DNA of 64,000 nt from Rotaria sordida (lineage: Eukaryota; Rotifera; Eurotatoria; Philodinida; Philodinidae). Shown here one piece after another: positions 1 through 9,986 of this stretch. The stretch is from positions 2,349 to 66,348 of the forward strand of contig CAJNOL010000649.1 of assembly GCA_905250125.1 (NCBI GenBank). Reading direction: 5' to 3'. A model generated the notes under the pieces. The model did no database searches and was not told the origin of the DNA. It saw nothing but the letters and a program-made list of their open reading frames with translations. Made by a program: the position numbers and the translations under genes. How positions within the stretch are numbered: the first letter of the stretch is position 1; every line of letters begins with the position of its first letter.

Positions 1-300
1 AAAAATCAACAACATTTGGAATAGCTCAAAAAGAAAAACATAGATGGCCACAAGGTGTATATGAAGCATCAACGATACGATTAGATCACAAGTGATCACA
101 TAATTAGATTCATATGAATGATATTTTCTATAACTAATTATGGATAAGATTGAAAATATTCATCTAGTTATTATAGAACATCTTTATGTACTTAATCCAT
201 CTATTGATATTTTCAATTTAATTAATAATGATCTTCGATGAATTCTTCATATTAACATTATTTGATGAAATATAATTGAATAATGAAATAATAAGACAAA
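1..300. other. AT-rich spacer, no gene seen
   Basis: The left edge of the window is AT-rich with no open frame of note and no recognisable repeat. It leads into the outer arm of the palindrome that begins near 301. Confidence 0.4.
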
Positions 301-672
301 CAAGTTCATCAATCATTTTATTTTTACAAAAAATTTATTATAGTGAAGCTTTCGATTCCTTTCATAGGATCGTTTTCAACACTAAAGTTTAATGAAAGAG
401 CATTTTTTTATATATATACGAAGAAACAATTGTTTTTTTGTTTTTTTCTATTCTTTTCTAGTCTTTTCTTAAACATTGCACGACGATGACGTCATTTCTC
501 CCCTTCGTAGTGCAATGTTTAAGAAAAGAATAGAAAAAAAACCAATTATTTCTTCGTATGTATATAAGAAAATACTCTTTCATTAAACTTTAGTGTTGAA
601 AATGACCCTATGAAAGAAGTTGAAAGCTGCACTGTAATAATTTTTTGAAAAGATAAAATGATTAATGAACAT
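301..672. repeat. Fold-back palindrome, about 370 bp
   Basis: Two long imperfect arms are reverse complements of each other: about 301-480 pairs with about 511-672, around a spacer of about 30 bp that contains a short GACGATGACGTC stretch. Inner arms match nearly perfectly (AAACATTGCA at 471 against TGCAATGTTT at 511), and the outer parts carry more substitutions and small indels. No ORF lies inside. This looks like a non-autonomous fold-back or MITE-type element that could form one long hairpin. Target duplications were not obvious at the ends, so the exact borders are approximate. Confidence 0.8.
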
Positions 673-1660
673 GAACACTTCACTAAACAGTACATTGAAT
701 TGATTCATTCTTTTATTCTTGTTTAGCTATAAAATATTTAGAAAATCTTTATAAGAATTTATGTATAATTCATTCAAACCATCAACAATAAACAAATCAA
801 AAACTTCTTCTGCACTTCCTTCTCCTCAACTATCAATTGACATAAGACAATTTGTCTATCAAAGATTTCTTTAATATCTATTTTGATTTAGAAAATGAAG
901 AAATATGCCTATCTACTAATATTATTGAGAAAGTAAAATGTTGAATTGAAGTGAATGAAGTTAGACAAACATTTATATTGTATTCTGTACTATCTGTTGT
1001 TTTTTTTTCTTTTTTGTGATTAATAGAATATTGATGAAAAGAAGCTAAAATAATCATTGACTAGAATAAAAACAGCTCTGACATCAATCGAATAAAGTTG
1101 TATTGAAAATAACGATTCAAAGACATATTCATTAGTACATCCATGTTTAACAAGTTCAGGTATTTCATCATCATTGGATTCGTCGTTGTCTTAGCAACAA
1201 CAACAATCAATTCGTGATAAAGTATCAAGTCATATGAAAGCACTATTTTCAACTTAACCATCAGAAAAAGAAACGATGACCTAGTTGATCATTTAATACT
1301 AGTAGTCAAGGTAATTCAAATAAAAACCATGTACAGAATTTCACTACATCAGTCAACAATGATAACGATTCTTATATTCAGCTACAGACTCAATCGTTGA
1401 ACATTCTCAACAAAAAATCCTAATATGATCAATTATTTTGGTGTAAAATGAGAAAAATTCAATAATCGATATTCGAAGTGATAATGACATGAATGATGAA
1501 ACTATAGTTCCAGAACAAAGATCTATTATGTTAACTACAAGTGACCCTAGAAGTATTTCTAATGAAAAAAGTGAGATAGACGTTTTGCCTGTTCGACAGT
1601 CAATTATACTGGATCAGACGCGGCGGAATGTTTTGAAATTGGGTCAGGATTAACGAAGGG
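673..1660 (+). pseudogene. Decayed coding-like region, family unknown
   Basis: No intact ORF survives, but the plus strand keeps coding-like composition in several frames. The best stretch, about 1450-1650, reads as a Ser/Asn/Asp-rich hydrophilic peptide ending at TAA (1650-1652). Earlier pieces (about 775-840 and 1320-1410) read similarly in shifted frames with stops. It may be a relic of a low-complexity protein gene. I recognise no family, and chance AT-rich low-complexity sequence is a real alternative. Confidence 0.25.
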
Positions 1661-2257
1661 TATCGCTATCGGGTTTTCGAGTAACTGATATCTCCACCAA
1701 TCTTGAAGAATTTTCGTTTTTGTCTAGCGAAGTCTTAGCGTGCCATTCCTTTTTTGCTCACCAGTTCTCAAAAACCGTTCGACCCCGGCCTCGAATCCAC
1801 TAGATTTGAACAAGATTTTTCTCGGTTAGTCTCCTCAGTCATTAGTCGTTCTGCAATTCTGATGACCTCGGAACACTCCTGTGCTCAGTAGAAGTTTATG
1901 TATTATCAAAAAATAACTTCTCATATATCAGCATGAGGTAAATTGAGTAATTTCAAGCGGTAAGCCGTTTCAGACTATTCAGTTGTGTTGTTTTCAAAAA
2001 AAAATACTGTGCTATCTCATTCTGTCCTTTATGTATAGAAAATATGGGTATGGATCTGAGTATCGATTGACATATGAGTCATACCGGCATCCACACTCAC
2101 ACTCATTCACCTACGGCCTCATATTTCGATTAGGAGGAATCATATAATGATCTTCCACGGCATCGGTAGAATCATTATACCACATGCTTCCAAAACTTAT
2201 AAGAACTAGATATTTCGGTAAGTATAAAAATAAACCTTTTTCAGGCTATATTTATCC
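1661..2257. other. Spacer of higher GC, nothing identified
   Basis: This stretch is visibly richer in G and C than its surroundings (for example around 1610-1680 and 1760-1880), with no long ORF and no repeat structure I could resolve. Around 2040-2110 it has a run of TATGGGTATGG-like and CCACACTCACACTC-like words. The different composition suggests a separate origin, possibly a degraded element. Confidence 0.3.
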
Positions 2258-3136
2258 CATTGGCGCATAAGTTCTGAGAATTTTTTTTTCTGGTTTAATA
2301 ATAACTTTATTTTTCAACAAAGATATATAACATCAATCAACAATATAATCGTCATTATTTTCGACAACCTTCGCCCATCTTTCTGGCAATAGTTCAATTC
2401 CAAGTCTGTACAAACTACCCGGTTTTGATTCGAAAAAGGCAGTTAGATCGGATTTCAGCTCATCGAAGTCTTCGTAGTGTTTATTGCACAGGTAGTTATG
2501 AAGAGATAGGAACAGATGATAATCGGATGGTGCAAGGTCTGGTGACCACGGCGGGTGCGGAAGAACTTCCCATCCTAACTGTTCGATTTTTTGCTGAGTC
2601 AACTGTGCCACATGAGGTCGACTATTGTCATGGAGAAGGATGACGGCTTTTTGATTCGCCAAAGCCGGTCGCTTTTGAGATAGAACTTCATTCAATCGCT
2701 GCAATTGTTGAGAGTAAACATTGACGGTAATCGTTTGATTGATATCTAACAGCTCGAAACAGATGACACCTTTCATATCCCACCAGATGCACAACATCAT
2801 CTTCTTTGGATGCATGTCTGGTTTTACATTCGGAAATGGCTTTTGGTCAGGATCAAGCCACCGCCTTCTGCGACGCACGTTGAGATAACACACCCATTTT
2901 TCATCTCCAGTGACAATTCGATCCAAAAAGGGCTCATGCTTTTGTCTGAAAAGCAATGAAGCACAAATCGATGCTCGGTGAACCAAGTTGTCTTTGGATA
3001 ACTGGTGTAGAACCAAACGTCCATACTTATGTAAAACAATGGCGATTATATTGTTCATTGACGTTGCATATCTTTGTTGAAAAATAAAGTTATTGTTAAA
3101 CCAGAAAAAAAAATTCTCAGAACTTATGCGCCAATG
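2258..3136 (-). mobile_element. Internally deleted mariner transposon
   Basis: An 879-bp unit bounded by 69-bp terminal inverted repeats (2258-2326 and 3068-3136) that differ at about one position. The ends read CATTGGCGCATAAG inward. The transposase ORF fills almost all of the interior, starting 9 bp inside the right repeat and stopping 7 bp from the left one. TA follows the right end (3137-3138), but the left flank is CC, so the expected TA duplication is not intact. Full mariners are about 1.3 kb; the missing part is the 5' region of the transposase. The near-identical ends argue for fairly recent mobility, with a full-length partner needed in trans. Confidence 0.9.
2333..3058 (-). CDS. 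Mariner transposase, N-terminally truncated
   Basis: The 241-residue ORF is the catalytic domain of a mariner (Tc1/mariner superfamily) transposase, which cuts and pastes the element at TA sites. The acidic triad is visible: Asp52 in TGDEKW, Asp144 in LLHDN, and Asp179 in SPDLAPSDYHLF. There are 34 residues between the second and third, the DD34D signature of mariner. Family members are about 340-350 residues with an N-terminal pair of helix-turn-helix DNA-binding domains. These are absent here, and only the last residues of the linker precede the PFLDRIVTGDEKW block. The catalytic half is open without frameshifts. The protein should not recognise its own ends and is probably inactive. The start codon is the first ATG after the deletion junction, not the ancestral one. 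Confidence 0.9.
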   Translation of the reverse strand: MNNIIAIVLHKYGRLVLHQLSKDNLVHRASICASLLFRQKHEPFLDRIVTGDEKWVCYLNVRRRRRWLDPDQKPFPNVKPDMHPKKMMLCIWWDMKGVICFELLDINQTITVNVYSQQLQRLNEVLSQKRPALANQKAVILLHDNSRPHVAQLTQQKIEQLGWEVLPHPPWSPDLAPSDYHLFLSLHNYLCNKHYEDFDELKSDLTAFFESKPGSLYRLGIELLPERWAKVVENNDDYIVD

Positions 3137-3699
3137 TAATAGTTAGTTTTGATACCTGTCGATCACATAATTCTACGATTTGTTTAGTTCACGTATCACT
3201 TTATATAGATAAGATAGAACGTGTTGCTATGAATCATAACGGCCAATTTAGTGAGTTTACTGTTGTCTGAGTTTTTTAGTTTTCTTCATCACAACATATA
3301 AATAAATGTATTAGAGCTTTCCATCCCCGCACTAAAATAAGGTTTACTTTATCAAGTAAAGTTCAGCTTGCGTACGATCAAGTCTTAAATTCATAATTCG
3401 ATTGATGCTGAGCATAACAGTGCCAAATTTGGGTGATGTCGTGTCTATTAATGCCAATTCTAGGTGAAGCTGATCCTAGTAGAATCAATTTTGGGTGAGG
3501 CTCAGGCCTTGCTCAGCTTATACGTTTCGTCGCCGATGTACTTAATCAAGCACTAATTAAACCATTAAACTGTTTATGGAAACAAATTAAAAATCGACAT
3601 GATCATCATCTGTATGTATTAATCGTTTAAATGAAAAAGTAATGTTATTTGAATAAACATATTTTATTTATAAGACCTTTATTTTTCAGATTCATTCCA
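3137..3699. other. Spacer, nothing identified
   Basis: AT-rich spacer to the right of the mariner. About 3410-3540 is a slightly GC-richer piece with two similar words (TTTGGGTGA at about 3427 and 3488). No ORF or RNA gene was seen. Confidence 0.3.
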
Positions 3700-4215
3700 T
3701 AACAATTATAGACGAGATAAATACACCAAATATTGAATTATTACTTCATTGAGCTATATAACTTCGTACTATTGTTCATTACCTTCTTGAAAACTCTATG
3801 TTCATTTTAGAACAACGTAATTTATTTGGACATATGCCTTATTCTCTTTGTATCAACTTTCAATGATCTAATAGGCTAAAAATACGTCTGAATACATCGC
3901 AATATCATGTTAATCAATGTTATCTTTCTTTACTTCGCACAGTAATATTCTTGTTGCTCTCCCGAAAAAATTTATTGTTGAAAGCGTGAATCTTGTAGAG
4001 AATTTTTCTATGCCTACAAAACTCTTATATTAGAAATCACAACCGATTACATCAATTAAGTAATTTATCTTTGATAACTTATAAATAACAAAATTAAACA
4101 GCTTTCCTTAGTCTTAGTAACAATCTTAGTGCAGATCTTATGAAATACATACATAAATTTTGCGCGACATGTCTATGTAAATAGACGATCAAATTTAGAA
4201 CAACGCCCTATGTTA
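3700..4215 (+). pseudogene. Decayed reading frame, family unknown
   Basis: One plus-strand frame from about 3707 reads as protein-like sequence with typical codon choice for this genome, rich in Leu, Ile and Asn, interrupted by in-frame stops (around 3752, 3866, 3988 and 4000). The low frequency of stops over about 400 bp of AT-rich DNA suggests a gene that has lost function. I cannot assign a family. A chance open region is possible. Confidence 0.25.
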
Positions 4216-4561
4216 ATTTTTATTTCATAGATCTTTGTTTCATGAGATGCATATTCAGTCTGTTGTTGTGAGTACGGAAAGCTTTAACTCTGGCTATTTA
4301 TAACTTGACAAGGTTATTCAAGTTCAGTGATATAATCAGTTTTGATTTCAAATACAAGAACATCATACAGATAATGGTTCCTTAAAAATCCATACTTTAA
4401 AAAAAAAACATTTTTTACATTCTTCGATGAGTGAATGAGACAATGCAAGAAGGTCTATTTGTGATTAGTCTATAGATAAAAGACGAACAATGCAATTTTC
4501 CTACATGAAATTATTGATTCAAATAGAATAGTACATTTAATTCGTAGTGTTCTTATTAATA

Positions 4562-4939
4562 CTATATCCAACAATAAATTGACAAAATATCATATAAAAA
4601 AAGTCTTTTGTTGAATTCTTCAAAATTTTCGATGCAGGTCAGAAAAACAATGTCATTATCATCCATAGTCAAACGAAAGCTATGATAAAAAGTATCTGTT
4701 ATGTAAAGCACAATTTCGTCTATTGAATCATATTTACTTAGGGCATACCAAAAGTTCTGGCCACAGCGTTTAAAGGATATTTTCGGATAAGGGGACCTAT
4801 TAAGAAATGAAAAACCAAATATACCATGTTGTAGAGCTTTTTGAAGCGCATCGAATGGTATATAGTAAATCCTGTTTTCATAAAGTTTTAAAGGGACTAG
4901 AGTCGATTTACTGATAGATGAATACACATTCACACCCAA
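4562..4939 (-). CDS. Unrecognised ORF within a fold-back arm
   Basis: A 125-residue ORF of unknown function. Residues about 22-50 contain the segment YYIPFDALQKALQHGIFGF, and the rest is acidic and aromatic, with a plausible globular composition (IVLYITDTFYHSF, then DDNDIVFL). The first part is repeated in inverted orientation at 5128-5319. Recognisably related peptides are encoded in the arms of the large palindromes at 12.8-14.3 kb and 19.2-21.1 kb. No domain family was recognised. It could be a fragment of a gene captured by, or belonging to, these elements, or a surviving exon. Whether it is expressed cannot be judged here. Confidence 0.35.
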   Translation of the reverse strand: MGVNVYSSISKSTLVPLKLYENRIYYIPFDALQKALQHGIFGFSFLNRSPYPKISFKRCGQNFWYALSKYDSIDEIVLYITDTFYHSFRLTMDDNDIVFLTCIENFEEFNKRLFLYDILSIYCWI

Positions 4940-5310
4940 GCATGATAAGTTTCTGAATATTGTGGTTCTTGGTGTTAATTGAAAGTATTTGTGAAATATT
5001 TTTTCTCATATACGATTTTGTAGAGGTTTTGGCGGGCTACAACCTTCTATATGTAGCATCTCTGATCATCTTGTCAGTATGAGTATGGGCGGATGTGAGT
5101 GTGGGTGTGTAGTCGTTTATCAGTAAATTGATTCTAGGTCCTTCAAAGTCCTATGAAAACAAGATTTACTATATACCATTTGATATGCTTCAAAAAGCTC
5201 TACAACATGGTATATTTGGTTTTTCATTTCTCAATAGATCCTCTTATCCGAAAATATTCTTTAAATGCTGTGGCCAGAACTTTTGGCATGCCCTAAGTAA
5301 TAAAGAAAAT
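4735..5310. repeat. Inverted repeat pair with coding-like arms
   Basis: About 4735-4905 and about 5140-5305 are inverted copies at high identity, separated by about 230 bp of unrelated spacer. Both arms keep the same frame open (YIPFD.LQKALQHGIFGFSF on each). The right arm's frame (5128-5319, +) stops soon after the shared region, while the left arm continues into the longer ORF. The spacer contains GGATGTGAGTGTGGGTGTG at 5091-5109. Confidence 0.75.
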
Positions 5311-5319
5311 TTCAATTGA

Positions 5320-7503
5320 GAACAGGAGCGCATATATTTACAAAAATAAAACAGTTGAATAATTTTGGAAGGATGAGAAACATGTTATGATTGTATTGTC
5401 AATAAAAGTTAAACAAATTAATGAAAAATACTTAGAATCTTCTCACTAGTGTACTAGAGACTACGGACAGTAGTTTGATAAAAACCAGACAATCGTAGCT
5501 TCATCTAGTTTTTGAGATATACACAAAATAAAAGAAAATAATCTATTGCTGCTTAGATGATTTTGACAATCAATTTATGTGTTGACAATTCCTTTTATAT
5601 CAACAAAAATGAATACAGTAAAATTAGAAAAAAGAAATATCTATTGATTGATTGTGCTAGTCCTATAAGACAAGAAACAATGAATGATAACAAAGATTCA
5701 TATAGATAAAAATAAATAACTAAATATCTAGAGCAACAATTTTTGTTTAATGATCAGTTATACGATAGATTAATGAGTAGATACTTTGGAAGCTTCTTTT
5801 AATGATCATTGAAATAAACATTTATTCTATATGATTAATAACATACACATTTGATAGGCGATATTTGTTGTTCGATCTTCATTGAGTATTGAAGAAAAAA
5901 ACTTGTTTTACTTTTCAAAATGTCTAATAGTGCATTCTCGAGTTATTTATAGAATTCAAAACCAGAGGTAGACAATCTGCGACTAAAATAAAAAATTTCC
6001 CTCACCATAAAAATTCAATTATAGATTTTTCTGGAAAGTTGTAAAATATTCTTCTAAGACGGAAAAACAAAAAAGGATGCACCATAATAAATAATTCAAT
6101 TTTACTTTCTATCTTCGAAGCATTGAATAATTATTTTAAACTTTAGTTTTTATGCTAGTAGACAGAAAATTTAGTTTTCTACAAAACTGTTGACTTTGTC
6201 TTTCGAATAGATTTTTTTGTGCCAGAGCGTAGTTACCGAGATTAACAGCTATTCAATCGTACAAGTGCCAAAATCAAATAGCGCAAAAAATTGTTGAGAT
6301 TTTTTAGAACCGGATCTGCTGACATTTGACATATACTACAATATTCTACATAAAACTTTGTATTTTTCGACATGACTTTCAAAGTGTTAGAACAAATATT
6401 TGGAAGAAAAAATTTGGAATAGAAAATGTCAAATTATCGAAAAGTTGGTTATGGACAAATCTGTGCTATTGTTTTCAATTGATTCAAAGTAACGTAAATA
6501 TTTCAATTGTTTAAGTGAACTAATGCACCATTTAGTTCAAAATCTAATTGTGCATCTAACGGTACGAAAATCGACATTTTGTAGGACGTATCTGACTTGT
6601 GATTTAATAATTTTTCATAATGCACTCAAAAAATATCTTTAGATGTTAGTTCGCAACTTGTTTTCTCCTGAACAAAAAATTCAGAATCATGCTAAAGTTG
6701 TGAGCATATAGAGCTAAAAATTTTCTATCTTTTGATGTACAATCCTTAGCTGTTAACATCGGTCTTGATGAACATACGCTCACACAAATAGTTTTTTATC
6801 CGTAGAAAAATAAGAATTTTCAATTTGACAATTCGATAGATTTTAATCTTATAAAGTTTATATCTGCATGAAAAATCGCTCCAAAAAACAAATCGACAGT
6901 TTTGCAGAGGATTAAATTCTCTATTCAGCAAGATCAGAACAAAAAATTTGAACAAATGCTAAAGTCTTCAAAGATGGAAAATAAATATACGACATGTGTT
7001 ATAGGATACTGATCATTTTTTTTTAAAATTTCCTCCATACACTAACAAATTCCGTAAGATTTCCTCGAACAGTCGCTCACGCACGCGGGTAGATTCTGTA
7101 CCTCTGCTCAAAACATATATATTGTGTTCGTGGTTTTGATTAGCCAATTGAGACAGTCATGTTTTTAGACGATCAGCGATGATAAAGGATGGAGATCATA
7201 TTCATTGAATTGAATTCGAATCCTGTGTTCTAAAAATGATAATAAATCTGCTAGAAGGGCTGTCTTGGCATAGATTCGCCCAAAAAAAAAATGAAGAGAT
7301 AAGATGATCGTACAATTAATCATAAAAACTAAGTTATTTAACACTTAAAAATTGTTTGCATGAAAATAAAAGTTAGTCATTTATGTGAATGATATCATGG
7401 AAATAATTACAGTGTATAATTGATATTCAAATACTTTCATAATAATTATAAAAATATTATGACTAATCTTCTATATAAATATCTGAATTCATTCATGCAA
7501 ATC
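5320..7503. other. AT-rich spacer, no gene seen
   Basis: About 2.2 kb of AT-rich sequence. The short ORFs here (for example 6326-6514 + and 6746-6955 -) have no protein-like composition. A somewhat GC-richer patch lies at about 7050-7160. No RNA gene or clear repeat was found. Confidence 0.35.
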
Positions 7504-7659
7504 GAAACGTATGCTATTACTAATTTATAACTATGTGGTGTGTGTGTGTAGGCAATATGTCATCTTTTTCTTCTCACATATAAAAACTATCACATTTTAT
7601 AGGTTTTTTTTCTCTACCAGTAAACACAATATCCATCCTTCTACATACGAAACGCATAA

Positions 7660-7815
7660 ATGGGTAACCGAGGAAGTGGTCGTCGTCCACAACCGTATCC
7701 AGTTTCTCCAGTTATTATTGCGAACTCTCCTGGCCCAGTTTATCCTTCTGGTGGCCATCATCGAAACTGTCGTGGATATCCAAGATACCATCCTGGTCAA
7801 TACCCTGGATATTGA
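7660..7815 (+). CDS. Small Gly/Pro/Tyr-rich peptide, putative
   Basis: A 51-residue ORF begins MGNRGSGRRPQPYPVSPV and ends HPGQYPGY. It is rich in Gly, Pro, Tyr and Arg, a composition seen in secreted, cuticle-like or RNA-binding low-complexity peptides, but no family is recognised. Base composition rises sharply within it compared with the flanks. A textbook acceptor (T-run then CTCTACCAG, ending at 7619) lies 40 bp upstream, so an upstream non-coding exon is likely. All three plus frames and one minus frame are open across it, a known trap, so the chosen frame rests on its composition and its good start context (AAATGG). A separate gene model in another frame is possible. Confidence 0.4.
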   Translation: MGNRGSGRRPQPYPVSPVIIANSPGPVYPSGGHHRNCRGYPRYHPGQYPGY

Positions 7816-8061
7816 CCAAGACAACCTTACTATTAATGACCATTCATTTAAATAATAGGACAACTAAACTGTATACCTGAACATTTCGTCCTATATATAT
7901 TTAGTGTAACTAAAATGTATGAAGGAAATAGCATCGTATTATTTTCTTCATTTTTTTTAAAACAAATACTATTAATATCAATTTTTGTTAAACATGAATA
8001 ATCTCTCGAATAAAAACAATCACATCAGTCATATCTTACACTAAGAAGAGAAATACTCGAG

Positions 8062-8646
8062 ATGTGCAGTTCTATCTTGATTCATTGATACATCATTCGA
8101 TAGAATATTTTGAGATAAGAAAAAACTTAAAAGCTTTCGAGTCTACAACGTACTGACGAAGAGTTATGACTGTTTTTACTGAAATTTTTACTGAGAGTCA
8201 GACATTCCCAAAAAGCAAAATGAAAAATTTTAACTTGAAATTTTGTCTATAGATAGACTTAATAGTTATGAGATATTCCCGAAAGTTTCAACGAGAACGA
8301 ACGTGTCTTTCTCGAGATATTTAATTTAAAACAAAACAGCCGTTTACATTAGGAGAACATAAAGATCTATTCTACTTGGAAATTAATTATCTCGAGAAAG
8401 ACATGTTCGTTTTTGTTGAGACTTCTAGGAATACTCAATAACTATCACATCTATCTGTCGACAAAATTTCAGGTTAAAACTCTTCATTTTGACGTTTTCA
8501 TAGTGCCTTTCTTCAAGTAAAAGTTCCAGAAAAACGATCTTAACTTCTCGCCACTACGCCATGAACTCAAATCCTTTGAGACTTTTTCTTATCTCAATAT
8601 ACTCTATTGGATGGTGCATGAATGAGTCAAAATAGCAGTGCACTAG
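8062..8646. repeat. Fold-back palindrome, about 585 bp
   Basis: Imperfect inverted arms, about 8062-8320 and about 8385-8646, enclose a spacer of about 65 bp. Matching words include TTTTGAGATAAGAAAAA near 8110 against its complement near 8585, and CGTGTCTTTCTCGAGATA near 8303 against TATCTCGAGAAAGACATG near 8389. No conserved ORF. The similar CTCGAGATAT words recall the palindromes at 17.4 and 56.4 kb, so it may be a distant relative. Confidence 0.75.
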
Positions 8647-8832
8647 GCATTTGCAAGGTAGGACTAGAACTAAAGTTTTGATTTTTACCAGGATCGGAAG
8701 TAGGGCCCATATCGTTGCGATATGGTGCCAGTACATTATTTCTATCAAGAATTAAACTACACATTGTTATCTTTATTATTCTATTTTGATTAGAAATAAC
8801 TAAATTGATTCTTTTTATTTACGAAAAAAAAA

Positions 8833-9480
8833 ATGTCTTCAAACGATTCCGGCTTTGATTCTAAGAATCAAGATTTTCCGATACCTAGCAATAAGAAAAA
8901 CCTGAATGGGACAATAAAAGTTTTCTCTATCCTTTGTTTTGATCTATGCATATAAAGGAATCCTAGTACTATCGGTGAGTTTAAATCATTCATTCGGCTT
9001 CTATATAATTATTTGAAGAATATAATACATGTTACAGAAATAATTACTTCGTTTTAGAAACGAAACAGGATCTAAGGAATCGAAGTTACAGCCAACACAA
9101 AACTTTAATCAGGACCGAGACTGGGAACAAAAAGAAGTGATTTTGCAAGTCCCTGATATGAATGACGTTCGAAATTTTTGCTTTTTCTCCCTCATGCGAA
9201 AAACATATTTTTTCTTTTGATAAAATCAATGAGAAATTCGAGAATAGAAGAAAAAAAAAGGGTAAAATATTCTAATATAATAGAAGAAATTATCCAGGTC
9301 GATCAAAACGGATACCATTTTGCGATCCGTTTTTTCGTCAGTAAACGGCAATATTATGACAGTAAACTAACCGTATTTCCTCGTAATCCTGGACATAGTA
9401 ATACGGCACTGTATACGGTCGCATATGTGCTATCATCTCACTACAACACGGCCATATTTTTGCATGAAGTATTATGATGG
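8833..9480 (+). pseudogene. Coding-like relic, possibly a broken gene
   Basis: ATG at 8833 opens a hydrophilic Ser/Asn/Lys-rich peptide that stops at 8953. A good donor (CGGTGAGT, GT at 8973) and acceptor (CGTTTTAG, ending at 9057) bracket a short intron-like gap. The sequence after it reads well (NETGSKESKLQPTQNFNQD then DWEQKEVILQVPDMNDVR), but its phase does not join cleanly to the first part. Around 9230-9480 a third frame holds VDQNGYHFAIRFFVSKRQYY. At least two frameshifts would be needed to link these, so I read it as a decaying gene with no family recognised. Confidence 0.3.
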
Positions 9481-9986
9481 TATACAGTCTGTTTACATAT
9501 TCAGGTCAAACAAGCACGGTCGTTTACAGACGTATACGCACACAGTATTTGTCGACCTGAGTATATTTTCTATTTCCATTTTAGAAACAAAATTTTTTAT
9601 TTTATTCACCAAATTATGAAACAACTTGTTTCTTGTAAATAATAGATATTCTGTAAATTTTATTTCTAATTCATATACCTGTCTGTCATTGTGAATACTG
9701 TTTTAAACAAAAAAATAAAATAAAACAAAATAAAATAACAAATTACTAGTGACATCTAAAATAAATCAAATTCTATTGGAGAATATTTTAATGAACTGTT
9801 TATCAAGTAAATGATAAAATAAACAAAAAAAAACAGTAAATAGTAGAATCAAACATTGTCGAGTAGAACAAAAGAGAACAATCAATTAATCCAAACTATT
9901 ATCTTATTCTTCATATTACTCGATTTCAAATCTAATCATTTTGACTTGGTTTTTTTTTCTCTGATTCATTTATCAAAGTAAAACTT
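9481..9986. other. Spacer upstream of clathrin light chain
   Basis: AT-rich sequence with an A-rich patch (9700-9760) that should hold the promoter and 5' UTR of the clathrin light chain gene. A pyrimidine run at 9950-9961 sits just before the start region. No TATA element could be singled out against this background. Confidence 0.35.

Noticed and set aside
2425..2643. Plus-strand ORF of 72 residues
   Set aside because: It is antisense to the mariner transposase and only reflects the open complementary frame.
7597..7863. Minus-strand ORF of 88 residues and plus-strand 114-residue ORF (7511-7855) over the same region
   Set aside because: Both are shadows of the composition-rich stretch. The 51-residue plus frame has the better start context and a more protein-like, distinctive composition. 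Kept as a caveat there.
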